Positions 41,709 through 49,804 of a stretch of 64,000 nucleotides of DNA are shown in pieces; position 1 is the stretch's first letter, and each line of letters starts with the position of its first letter. Source of the stretch: Arthrobacter pigmenti (lineage in GTDB: Bacteria; Actinomycetota; Actinomycetes; Actinomycetales; Micrococcaceae); the NCBI RefSeq assembly GCF_011927905.1, contig NZ_JAATJL010000001.1:1-64000 (forward strand), in the 5' to 3' direction. The position numbers were made by a program, and so were the translations under genes. The notes under the pieces were generated by a model that was not told the DNA's origin, searched no databases, and saw only the letters and a program-made list of their open reading frames with translations.

Positions 41709-42983
41709 GTGGAACACCCCCAGAGGAACAATGACATCGCGCCGCTGAAGGGAGTCCGGGTTCTCGAACTCGGCAACTACATCGCCGCCCCGACAGCCGG
41801 CCGCATGCTGGCAGACTTCGGAGCGGAGGTCATCAAGATCGAGCGGCCGCGCACCGGGGACGAGTTGCGGAACTGGCGCCTCTACGCCGGCAACACCTCG
41901 ATGCTGTACCGGACGGTGAACCGGAACAAAAAGTCCATGGTGCTGGACCTGCGTACCGAGGAGGGCCGGGACATTGTGCTGGAACTCGCCGCGAAGTCCG
42001 ACATTGTGCTGGAAAACTTCCGCCCGGGAACCCTGGAGAAGTGGGGTATCGGGCCGGAGCAGCTCAACATAGCGAATCCTGATCTAATTTTGACTAGGAT
42101 TTCCGCGTTCGGCCAGACTGGACCGCTCTCGGCACGGCCCGGTTTTGCCGCCGTCGCCGAGGCTTTTGGTGGCTTCCGGGAGCTCGTGGGGGATCCCGAC
42201 CGGCCGCCCGTACGCGTCGGCGTCTCCATCGGCGACTCGATCGCGGGCATCTACGCCGCGTTCGGTGCCGTGATGGCGCTGTTTGAACGCGAGGTGAAGC
42301 GCGGCGGCCCGCCCATCCCGCTGGACCACCGCACCATCGACGTCGCGTTGAACGAGGCCATGCTCTCCGTCATGGAATCGCTGGTCCCCGATTACACGGC
42401 CTACGGCATCAAGCGCGAACGCACAGGCGGGCGCATGGAGGGGATTGCGCCATCGAACGCGTATCTCTGCAAGGGCGGCGGGAGCATCGTCGTCGCCGGC
42501 AACGGCGACGGAATCTACAAGCGCTACATGGAAGCGATCGGGCGGCCGGACCTCGGAGACGATCCCGGGCTGCAGTCCAACGCTGCCCGTTGGCAGCGGC
42601 GTGAGGAACTGGACGCCGCGATCGGCGAGTGGAGCGCGAAGCTCACTGTTGCGGAGGCGCTCGCAGTGCTCGACGACGCCGGTGTCCCCGCCGGACCGAT
42701 CTACACGGCCGAAGACATCGTGAAGGACGATCAGTACGCATCGCGGAACATGATCCAGCGGTTCAGCGTCTCAACGGGCGAGGAAACGCTCGACGACGTC
42801 GCCTTCCCGGGCATCACGCCCGTCATCGGTGGTGCTTCGCTGCCCATCCGCAACCTCGGACCGGACCTGGGAGAGAACACGGCGGAGATCCTCCGAGACC
42901 TGCTCGACCGGTCCCCGGGAGACGTGGACCGCATCCTGGAAGACATGGGGCTGACCCCGGCCCTTGAGAAGGAGATCCGATGA
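41709..42983 (+). CDS. Class III (CaiB/BaiF) CoA-transferase
   Basis: A 424-residue family III CoA-transferase. V-L-E-L-G-N-Y-I-A-A-P near residue 19, N-F-R-P-G-T near 101, and the probable nucleophile Asp176 in V-S-I-G-D-S-I-A-G. It should move CoA, probably from succinyl-CoA, to an acid imported by the upstream permease. GTG 41709 follows AAAGGA. The stop overlaps the lyase start by 4 nt, so the thioester is likely handed straight to the lyase. Confidence 0.88.
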   Translation: MEHPQRNNDIAPLKGVRVLELGNYIAAPTAGRMLADFGAEVIKIERPRTGDELRNWRLYAGNTSMLYRTVNRNKKSMVLDLRTEEGRDIVLELAAKSDIVLENFRPGTLEKWGIGPEQLNIANPDLILTRISAFGQTGPLSARPGFAAVAEAFGGFRELVGDPDRPPVRVGVSIGDSIAGIYAAFGAVMALFEREVKRGGPPIPLDHRTIDVALNEAMLSVMESLVPDYTAYGIKRERTGGRMEGIAPSNAYLCKGGGSIVVAGNGDGIYKRYMEAIGRPDLGDDPGLQSNAARWQRREELDAAIGEWSAKLTVAEALAVLDDAGVPAGPIYTAEDIVKDDQYASRNMIQRFSVSTGEETLDDVAFPGITPVIGGASLPIRNLGPDLGENTAEILRDLLDRSPGDVDRILEDMGLTPALEKEIR

Positions 42984-43894
42984 CCCGCACAACCGCGCTC
43001 CGCGACGTAACCTTGCGCGACGGACTGCAGCTGACCGGCGGCGTCCTTGCCACCGACCGCAAGGTCAGCATTGTCCGTTCCCTCCTTGCCGCCGGGGTGC
43101 CCGCCCTCGAAATCGGTTCCATGGCGCGGCCGGACCTGGTACCGCCCATGGCCAACACCCTTGAGGTCATCGAGGCGCTCACGCCTGAGGAACTTGAGAA
43201 GTGCTGGATCTGGGTGGCCACCCCGCGCCACGTACAGAAGGCCACCGCAGCAGGCGCCAAGAACGTCCAGTACTGCCTCAGCGTCTCCGATGCCCACAAC
43301 CAGGCCAACATCGGGCGCACCACCGAGGCGAGCATGGCCGCACTGCCGGAGGCCGTGGGGTACGCGAACGACGCCGGAGCCACCATCCAGCTCTGCCTGG
43401 CGACGTCGTTCACCTGCCCCTTCGAAGGGCGCATCGACCCGGAACGGGTGCTCGCGCTGGTAGCCGACGAGCGCTCGGCTGGAACCAACGACGTCGTCAT
43501 CTGTGACACCCTCGGCCACGCCGTCCCGCAGGAAGTCGGCAGCCTGATCCGCAGGACCACTGAGCTATCCCCGGAGCGCGGGGTGGTGTACCACGGGCAC
43601 GACACCTGGGGGATGGGGGTCGCCAACGCACTTGCCGCGATCGACGCCGGCGCCTACATGGTGGACGGGGCGCTCGCCGGCCTGGGCGGTTGCCCGTTCG
43701 CACCCGGCGCCTCGGGCAACACCTCGAGTGAGGACATCCTGTTCGCTACGCGCCCGGGGTGGCTCACGCCGTCGTCGTTCGCTGAACTGGTCACCCTCGG
43801 CGAAGGCGTCATCGCGGAACTGGGCGAGGACAACCGGTCCAAGGCCGCCCAGGGCGCACGCTCCAAGGCCAGCGCCTTCGAGTGGGTTATCTAA
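42980..43894 (+). CDS. HMG-CoA lyase-family enzyme (HMG-CoA or citramalyl-CoA lyase)
   Basis: A 304-residue HMGL-like barrel. The N-terminal T-L-R-D-G-L-Q carries the catalytic Arg-Asp, H-G-H-D-T-W-G the metal ligands, and G-L-G-G-C-P-F-A-P-G-A-S-G-N the active-site cysteine loop. Substrates in this family include HMG-CoA and (R)-citramalyl-CoA. No leucine-degradation genes are nearby, and pairing with a class III CoA-transferase favours the latter type. It overlaps the convergent IclR gene by 8 nt. Confidence 0.85.
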   Translation: MTRTTALRDVTLRDGLQLTGGVLATDRKVSIVRSLLAAGVPALEIGSMARPDLVPPMANTLEVIEALTPEELEKCWIWVATPRHVQKATAAGAKNVQYCLSVSDAHNQANIGRTTEASMAALPEAVGYANDAGATIQLCLATSFTCPFEGRIDPERVLALVADERSAGTNDVVICDTLGHAVPQEVGSLIRRTTELSPERGVVYHGHDTWGMGVANALAAIDAGAYMVDGALAGLGGCPFAPGASGNTSSEDILFATRPGWLTPSSFAELVTLGEGVIAELGEDNRSKAAQGARSKASAFEWVI

Positions 43895-44678
43895 GCGTTT
43901 TCTCGCCGGGCAGCCGCCCACCGATCATGCGGGTGATGCGCTCGGTTGCCTCGAGGAGGTTCTCGACCCAGGACTCACAGAGTTCGGGAGTCATACGCAA
44001 GGACGGCCCCATGATCGTCAGGGCGCCCATGATGTCCGCCTGCGCGTTGAAGACCGGCGCGGACAGGCCGCTGGAGCCGGATTCGCGCTCGCCGATCGTA
44101 ATCGCGTAGCCATCCACGCGGGTCTTCTCTATCGCGTCGCGGAGAATCTCCCGGTCGGTGATGGTTCCGGCGGTCAGCGGATCAAGGTCCATGGCGAGGA
44201 TGCGATCGGCAAGTGGCCGGTCATAGGCCAGGAGCACCCGGCCGGCGGAGCCTGCGTGGAGCGGCAGGATGTCGCCAACGTGCATGGCGCGGCGCAGCAT
44301 GTGGTGGGTCTCGGCCATCGCCACGCACACGCGGTACTCCAGCGACGACTGGTAGAAGCAGACGGTTTCGCCGAGGGAATCCCGCAGTTCCTTCATGACC
44401 GGCTTCAGGGTCTCGAGGATTTCGACGCCGTGCGCGGCCGGAGCTGCCCAGTACGCCATCTTCACGCCAACCCGGTAGCCGTCCTGGGTGCGGTCGAGGA
44501 AGCCGTTGGCCACCAGGTTGCCGACGAGCCGCTGCACGGTGGAGGTCGGCAACCCCGTGGCCTTGCGGATGTCCGCGAGGGTGAGTTCGGGCCTGCTGAG
44601 CGAGAAGGCGTCAAGGATGCTCGTGATCTTGTTGAGGACCAGCAGGGGAGCGGGTCCCGTGTCAGCAGTTGCAGGCAT
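43887..44678 (-). CDS. IclR-family regulator of the GntP/CoA-transferase module
   Basis: A 263-residue IclR protein with an N-terminal winged helix (T-L-A-D-I-R-K-A-T-G-L-P-T-S-T-V-Q-R-L-V) and a GAF-like effector domain (L-H-A-G-S-A-G-R-V-L-L-A-Y). ATG 44678 is 6 nt behind TAGGAT (44685-44690), so it may have its own leaderless transcript. Its most likely target is the palindrome at 40142; the effector should be the imported acid or its CoA ester. Confidence 0.85.
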   Translation of the reverse strand: MPATADTGPAPLLVLNKITSILDAFSLSRPELTLADIRKATGLPTSTVQRLVGNLVANGFLDRTQDGYRVGVKMAYWAAPAAHGVEILETLKPVMKELRDSLGETVCFYQSSLEYRVCVAMAETHHMLRRAMHVGDILPLHAGSAGRVLLAYDRPLADRILAMDLDPLTAGTITDREILRDAIEKTRVDGYAITIGERESGSSGLSAPVFNAQADIMGALTIMGPSLRMTPELCESWVENLLEATERITRMIGGRLPGEKTLR

Positions 44679-44698
44679 ACCCCAATCCTAGGATGGAC

Positions 44699-44926
44699 TC
44701 ACTTGCCATCCTGTTCGCCGTCCTGCTCGTCTTCCTCGTTGACCGGCCGGTCATCGTCCGCTGCATCGGTTGCGGCGCCCGACGGCGTTGCCCCGCCTTC
44801 GCCGCTCCAGTCGCTGGAATCGCTGGCGTCGTAGGCGGGATCGGACTGGACATCCGGGTCGGTGTCGGGCTTGCCCGGCAGGTCCTCATCGATTTCCTGT
44901 GGTTCGTCCGAGGTGCTCTGGCTCAT
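44699..44926 (-). CDS. Small acidic, disordered hypothetical protein
   Basis: 75 residues, more than a third Asp or Glu, with almost no hydrophobic residues and no cysteine. It looks intrinsically disordered. A good Shine-Dalgarno (AGGAGG, 6 nt spacing) supports it as a real gene. It is 20 nt upstream of iclR on the same strand, and three TGCA-type palindromes lie behind its promoter. No function can be assigned. Confidence 0.6.
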   Translation of the reverse strand: MSQSTSDEPQEIDEDLPGKPDTDPDVQSDPAYDASDSSDWSGEGGATPSGAATDAADDDRPVNEEDEQDGEQDGK

Positions 44927-45012
44927 GATGTCCTCCTGGGGTTTGTTGCCGTACTTGATTCCTACTTGGCTCGCGTGGTCTCCGTCAAGGAACCGGTACT
45001 GTTTCAGGATCC

Positions 45013-45061
45013 GCCTGCACTGCAGGCGTTGCCTGCAACGAGTGCGATCTGCACTCTGCAG
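45013..45061. repeat. Three adjacent short palindromes
   Basis: GCCTGCA-C-TGCAGGC (45013-45027), CGTTGC-CT-GCAACG (45027-45040) and CTGCA-CTC-TGCAG (45049-45061) lie end to end in the gap between the DUF72 stop and the small acidic gene. They may be operator sites for that gene or DUF72 3' structure. Confidence 0.55.
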
Positions 45062-45080
45062 GCACCGCTGAGAGAGATAC

Positions 45081-45938
45081 CTACCGCCGCATGGTGCTCA
45101 ACCGCCCAGCCAGGGCGATTGCATTGAACGGCGCATGTACCTTCACGTCATTGTCGAAATAGACGTGCACATCCCGGCCCTGCCCGTCCGGGCAGCCGCT
45201 GCCCGTAAGCCAACCGTGGACCAGTCCCGCCCACTCATCCAGTTCCTTGTCGGAGTAGCCACTCGTATACAGCTCCGTGCTGCCGTGCAGGCGCACATAA
45301 ACGACGCCGCCGGTCACCTCCCGGAACTGCGGCCACTTTTCGGCGGAGTCGGCCACCACCATGGCCACCGAATGCTTCCGGAGAATCTCGTAACACGCTT
45401 CGTCCCGGAAGCTCTCGTGGCGGACCTCGAGGGCGTGGCATAGCGGCCGATCAGCGTCGGTCTCTGTCCAGTTGCGGTCCTTGAGGCGATCGTCGTGGCC
45501 TTTGGCGAGAGAGGCGGCGGCCGTCGTCGTCGTTGGCAGTTGGGAAAGGAAGCCCTCGAGAAGTTCCGCGTCGAAGCGGCGGGTGGCGGGCAGCTGCCAG
45601 AGGATAGGTCCAAGCTTGGAGCCGAGGGCGAGAACACCCGACGCGAAGAAGTTCGCGAGAGCCGTTTCCGCGTTCCGCAGGCCCAGCATGTGCGTGATGA
45701 AGCGCGGGCCCTTGACGGAGAAGCGGAAAGCATCCGGTGCTGTGTCCCGCCACTGAACAAAGCTGGTTGGTCGCTGTAAGGAGTAGAAGGTGCCGTTGAT
45801 TTCGATCGTGTCGAGATGCTGGGAGGCGTACTCGAGCTCGAGCCGCTGCGGCAGCCCAACCGGATAGAAGTTTTTCCGCCACGGTGCGTATCGCCAGCCC
45901 GAAATGCCGATGCGGGCTGTCGGGACTGACGGGCTCAT
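45081..45938 (-). CDS. DUF72 (YecE-like) TIM-barrel protein
   Basis: A 285-residue DUF72 protein. G-I-S-G-W-R-Y near residue 12, E-I-N-G-T-F-Y-S-L near 46, F-S-V-K-G-P-R-F-I-T-H near 72, and Y-V-R-L-H-G near 215 are family landmarks. The fold is a TIM barrel; no reaction is established. ATG 45938 is 6 nt behind TACGTT (45945-45950), so it is probably leaderless. It lies 12 nt downstream of the lipoprotein gene. Confidence 0.85.
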   Translation of the reverse strand: MSPSVPTARIGISGWRYAPWRKNFYPVGLPQRLELEYASQHLDTIEINGTFYSLQRPTSFVQWRDTAPDAFRFSVKGPRFITHMLGLRNAETALANFFASGVLALGSKLGPILWQLPATRRFDAELLEGFLSQLPTTTTAAASLAKGHDDRLKDRNWTETDADRPLCHALEVRHESFRDEACYEILRKHSVAMVVADSAEKWPQFREVTGGVVYVRLHGSTELYTSGYSDKELDEWAGLVHGWLTGSGCPDGQGRDVHVYFDNDVKVHAPFNAIALAGRLSTMRR

Positions 45939-45950
45939 GAACTGAACGTA

Positions 45951-46640
45951 CTACTCAAACGTGACTTCGTAATAGTCAATGAGCAGGTAATCGCCGCCTT
46001 CGAGAATGACGTGAAGCTCTACGGGTTGTCGGGTGTCACCGTACCTGAGCCCGACGACGTTGCGGTCACCGTTGTGAACGAAGTCGGCGCTGATGAGCAG
46101 ATTGAGCGCGGCGCCTTCCGATTCGCTGCCGAGCAACTCCCTGAACTCATAGCCCATGGAGTATGGCTCTTCATTCGGCCGGTCAGAACGGCTCTCCAGC
46201 GTGGAGTAATGCAGCGTGAGGTTGCTTGCGTGGAACTCGCCCGCTTTTCTGAGGAACTCCTGGTGGGAGATGTCGCTGGAAGCGACGATTTCGTCGGTGA
46301 AGAGCGCCTCGACGTGGGTGGGCTGCATTTGCGCGACCACTTCGTGGGCGAAGGCACCGACGCTGATACTTCCGTCATAGTGCTCATAAACCTCGGCGCT
46401 CGCCCCGGCATTTATCCATGCGGTAAGACGGTCGACGACGGCGCGTCCTGTCTCTTCGTCGGTGCCCGACGACGGGATACGAAGCGACTCAACCGTCGGC
46501 ACCATCTCCGCTGGGAGCGGGCCAACAGCTTCAACGACGGCGCCGCCCCCAACGTGGCTGCCGCCGTCGTCGGGATTGCTGCAGCCTGAAACGAGAAGGA
46601 GCGCTGCAAAAAGCAGAGACAAACGCCGGACCGGATGCAT
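45951..46640 (-). CDS. Hypothetical lipoprotein
   Basis: A 229-residue exported protein. The signal peptide (M-H-P-V-R-R-L-S-L-L-F-A-A-L-L-L) ends in the lipobox V-S-G-C, followed by a Gly/Asp-rich linker. The rest is a mixed alpha/beta domain with no family I recognise. AGGGGG precedes ATG 46640; longer readings begin in non-coding-like sequence. It faces the membrane-protein gene at 46835 across a 194 nt gap. Confidence 0.65.
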   Translation of the reverse strand: MHPVRRLSLLFAALLLVSGCSNPDDGGSHVGGGAVVEAVGPLPAEMVPTVESLRIPSSGTDEETGRAVVDRLTAWINAGASAEVYEHYDGSISVGAFAHEVVAQMQPTHVEALFTDEIVASSDISHQEFLRKAGEFHASNLTLHYSTLESRSDRPNEEPYSMGYEFRELLGSESEGAALNLLISADFVHNGDRNVVGLRYGDTRQPVELHVILEGGDYLLIDYYEVTFE

Positions 46641-46834
46641 GGTTCCCCCTGGAAGCCGGCGACCGCTGCCCTTGCGAGCGGTTCCTGAACCGGTGAGGAA
46701 ATCATAAGTTCCCGTCCGACCAATTCCTTGTGAAGACCTGCAACGAGGCGTAAAATTCCTCACCTCAGCTCGTGTGGGGGTTGGCAGGAAAGGAGTCCTT
46801 CACCCATATTAACCCGGCGCCGTGCACGCCCCGA

Positions 46835-47419
46835 ATGAAGCTGACCGTCATGACATCCGCAGTTTCGAGCGTCTCTTTACGAACCAGCTATTCCCTTCCT
46901 CGAATCGCGTTCCTCTCGTTGGCCGCGATTGCCGCCTGGATCGCGTCGGTCACCATAGGCTCAGTAGTACGGGTCGAGCCGCCCGTGGAGCAAGTGGCAC
47001 TCACCTTTCACACCCTCTCCGTTGTTGCCGCCTTCGGTGCCGTCCTGCTGGTCGACTGGGTGGGTTTCCTCTGGCTCATCACACGCCGCCAACTCCACGA
47101 GACGAGCCGCATCGAATCGGCGGCTCTGCCCATCATCTGGGCAGGCATCGGTGGATTGCTGATCACGGGTGCGCTCATCAACCCCGACATGCAGAACCCC
47201 TTCACCGTGGTGAAGACGGCCGCCGTGCTGATCCTTACGCTGAACGGCATCCTGCTGATCCCCTGTATGCGCCGGCTGAACTCCAAGCCGCGCCACACCC
47301 GTTTCGTGGACCTCGACGTTGGAATGCGCACGCACCTGCTGATCTGCCTCGGCATCTCGCAGGCGTGCTGGTGGACGGCGATGATCGTAGGCTTCGTCAA
47401 CGGCGCGCAGGGCGGCTGA
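46835..47419 (+). CDS. Small multi-pass membrane protein
   Basis: About 194 residues with five probable membrane segments (roughly residues 24-45, 56-80, 97-114, 125-145, 168-188) and short loops. The family is not recognised with confidence. No heme or metal motif is convincing. The start is uncertain: ATG 46835 and ATG 46850 are both possible and neither has a clear Shine-Dalgarno, although an AAAGGAG without a usable start lies at 46789. Confidence 0.6.
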   Translation: MKLTVMTSAVSSVSLRTSYSLPRIAFLSLAAIAAWIASVTIGSVVRVEPPVEQVALTFHTLSVVAAFGAVLLVDWVGFLWLITRRQLHETSRIESAALPIIWAGIGGLLITGALINPDMQNPFTVVKTAAVLILTLNGILLIPCMRRLNSKPRHTRFVDLDVGMRTHLLICLGISQACWWTAMIVGFVNGAQGG

Positions 47420-47484
47420 AGCAAAGCGTTCGCGTAACGCTCCCGGGCGCTGAACGGGGAGTCCGCTAAACTTGGGTGGTAAGA

Positions 47485-47512
47485 GCCCCGGACTTCTTAC
47501 AAGTCTTGGGGC
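47485..47512 (+). other. Hairpin in the purA 5' leader
   Basis: GCCCCGGACTT (47485-47495) pairs with AAGTCTTGGGGC (47501-47512) with a small bulge and a 5-nt loop. It is about 14 nt after a TAAACT -10-like box (47466-47471) and 77 nt before the purA start. It does not match a known riboswitch that I recognise. Confidence 0.45.
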
Positions 47513-47589
47513 ATTCTCATGCACGGCGGCACCTTGCGCGCGGCACGCGGCGCGCTAAAGAATGCGGCCAACAAATGGGGGAGGATCCC

Positions 47590-48879
47590 ATGCCAGCAAT
47601 TGTGATTGTCGGAGCCCAATGGGGCGACGAAGGTAAAGGCAAGGCCACAGACCTGCTCGGCGGTCGCGTCGATTACGTCGTAAAGCCGAACGGTGGCAAC
47701 AACGCCGGGCACACCGTCGTCGTCGGCGGTGAAAAGTACGAACTCAAGCTCCTTCCCGCAGGCATCCTCAGCCCCAACGCAATCCCGATCATCGGTAATG
47801 GCTGCGTCATCAACCTGGAGGCATTGTTTGAGGAGATTGACGGACTCGTTGCCCGTGGTGCAGATACCTCCAAGCTCCGCGTCTCCGCGAACGCCCACCT
47901 CGTGGCCCCGTACCACCAGGTCCTGGACAAGGTCACCGAACGCTTTCTCGGCAAGCGCGCGATCGGAACTACCGGGCGCGGCATCGGCCCTGCCTATATG
48001 GACAAGGTCGCGCGCCTCGGCATCCGCGTGCAGGACGTGTTCGACGAGTCGATCCTGCGCCAGAAGGTCGAGGGCTCACTGGAGCAGAAGAATGAACTGC
48101 TGGTCAAGGTCTACAACCGGCGTGACGTCCAGGTCGAAGAGATCATCGAGTACTTCCTGTCCTTCGCCGAGCGCTTGCGGCCACTGGTCATCGACTCCAC
48201 CTATGTGCTCAATGAAGCACTCGACGCCGGCAAGGTGGTCCTCATGGAGGGCGGCCAGGCAACGTTCCTCGACGTGGATCACGGCACGTACCCGTTCGTG
48301 ACGTCGTCGAATCCCACCGCGGGCGGCGCCTCCGTGGGGTCAGGTATTGGCCCGACGCGCATCAGCCGGGCAGTCGGCATCATCAAGGCGTACACCACAC
48401 GTGTGGGCGCGGGTCCGTTCCCCACCGAACTCTTCGACGACATGGGAATCTACCTGCAGAAGACCGGCGGTGAATACGGTGTGAACACCGGCCGGCCGCG
48501 CCGCTGTGGCTGGTACGACGCCGTTCTGGCGCGGCATGCTGCCCGCGTGAACGGCTTCACGGACTACTTCGTGACCAAGCTCGACGTCCTGACCGGCATC
48601 GACCGCATCCCCGTGTGCGTGGCGTACGACGTCGACGGCGTCCGCCACGACGAAATGCCCATGACGCAGACCGAGTTCCACCACGCCAAGCCCATCTTCG
48701 AGTACTTCGAGGGCTGGAGCGAGGACATCACGGGCGCACGGACCATCGGCGATCTCCCCGAGAATGCGCAGACCTACGTGCGGGCGCTGGAGAAGATGTC
48801 CGGCACCCGGTTCTCGGCGATCGGCGTTGGCCCGGACCGCGACCAGACCATCGTGATCAACGACCTGATCGCCGGTTAA
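47590..48879 (+). CDS. purA: Adenylosuccinate synthetase
   Basis: A 429-residue PurA. The GTP loop G-D-E-G-K-G-K with catalytic Asp is at residues 12-18, followed by [20 protein letters not shown], and [12 protein letters not shown]. It joins IMP and aspartate using GTP, the first committed step to AMP. GAGGA precedes ATG 47590. An inverted repeat begins 5 nt after the stop, shared with the convergent lipoprotein gene. Confidence 0.95.
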   Translation: MPAIVIVGAQWGDEGKGKATDLLGGRVDYVVKPNGGNNAGHTVVVGGEKYELKLLPAGILSPNAIPIIGNGCVINLEALFEEIDGLVARGADTSKLRVSANAHLVAPYHQVLDKVTERFLGKRAIGTTGRGIGPAYMDKVARLGIRVQDVFDESILRQKVEGSLEQKNELLVKVYNRRDVQVEEIIEYFLSFAERLRPLVIDSTYVLNEALDAGKVVLMEGGQATFLDVDHGTYPFVTSSNPTAGGASVGSGIGPTRISRAVGIIKAYTTRVGAGPFPTELFDDMGIYLQKTGGEYGVNTGRPRRCGWYDAVLARHAARVNGFTDYFVTKLDVLTGIDRIPVCVAYDVDGVRHDEMPMTQTEFHHAKPIFEYFEGWSEDITGARTIGDLPENAQTYVRALEKMSGTRFSAIGVGPDRDQTIVINDLIAG

Positions 48880-48884
48880 CTACC

Positions 48885-48952
48885 TCGACTCTCCCCAAAT
48901 GGGCTTTCTCAGCGGGTTTTCAGCCTGAGAAGCCCCATTTGGGGAGAGTCGA
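48885..48952. repeat. Dispersed inverted repeat, copy B (bidirectional terminator position)
   Basis: TCGACTCTCCCCAAATGG (48885-48902) and its exact complement (48935-48952) are the same 18 bp arms as copy A at 25189. Here the stem extends inward with small bulges to about 28 bp around a T-rich loop. It lies between the stops of two convergent genes, 5 and 12 nt away. Confidence 0.85.
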
Positions 48953-48964
48953 TGCGGATGGGGT

Positions 48965-49702
48965 CTAGAGGTTGCTGGTTACCTCGCCGCTTTCGCGGAG
49001 CTTTTCCACCAGGGCAGCTGCCGCTTCATTCTGCTTCTGGGCGACGGCCTGCTGCTCGAGCTGGGGGCGGACCTCCTCGAACGGCGGTATTTCGCCGCCC
49101 TGGGCCGCTGCGCCCTGTGCCTTCGCTTCCTCGTAGGCTGCCTTCAGTTCTTCCTCGGTGGGCGTGACGTCGCCGGTTTCTTCCGCGAGCAGGGTGTTCA
49201 GCCGGACCTGCTGTTCAATCTGGGTGGTGGCCTCCTCCTTGGGGATGCCCTGCACCTCCTCGAGTTTCGCGAACAGCTCTTCCGCGTCGGCGAAGTTGTT
49301 GGACTTCACGAGCTTGTCGGTCTCGGCTGCGACGGCCTCTTCGGATGCTTCGATCCCGCGCTTGTCCGCTTCCTGGATGAGCAGCTTATTGCCGATCAGG
49401 TTATCCAGCGTCTGCGTCTTCAGCTGTTCCTGGTTGACCTCCTGGCCGGTCATCTGCGACTGCATGGACATCTGCTGAAATGCGCCCTCATACGAGGTGA
49501 TGAACTCGTCTTTCGGGATTTCGAGGCCGTTGACGACGGCGACGACGTCGGGGATCCCCTCAAGGTCCGGCGTCGGTGCTTCGGCCGGGGTGCTGGAGGC
49601 GCTTTCCTCCGGAGCCGGTTCCGCCTCGGTATTTCCCGCGCAGCCCGTCGCAAACGCGAGCGATCCGGCTAAGCACAGGCCGATCAGCCACTTCTTCTTC
49701 AC
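48965..49702 (-). CDS. SurA-N-like lipoprotein chaperone
   Basis: A 245-residue lipoprotein. The signal peptide ends in the lipobox F-A-T-G-C21, followed by a Glu/Pro/Ser linker. The helical region V-V-A-V-V-N-G-L-E-I-P-K-D-E-F is the SurA/PrsA N-terminal chaperone motif. The parvulin isomerase domain is absent and the protein ends in an Ala/Gln/Glu-rich helix. It probably acts as an extracytoplasmic holdase without isomerase activity. Confidence 0.78.
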   Translation of the reverse strand: MKKKWLIGLCLAGSLAFATGCAGNTEAEPAPEESASSTPAEAPTPDLEGIPDVVAVVNGLEIPKDEFITSYEGAFQQMSMQSQMTGQEVNQEQLKTQTLDNLIGNKLLIQEADKRGIEASEEAVAAETDKLVKSNNFADAEELFAKLEEVQGIPKEEATTQIEQQVRLNTLLAEETGDVTPTEEELKAAYEEAKAQGAAAQGGEIPPFEEVRPQLEQQAVAQKQNEAAAALVEKLRESGEVTSNL

Positions 49703-49804
49703 AAGATTCTCCTACTGATTGACGATCGCCAGCGAGCTTAGCAGCCCCTGATGAGGTAAACCTTGGCGCCCGCTGTACGTACGCTGGACGGTAGGATTCC
49801 GAAG

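Noticed and set aside
47485-47512. Purine riboswitch upstream of purA
   Set aside because: Only one short hairpin is visible; there is no three-way junction or conserved purine-riboswitch core.
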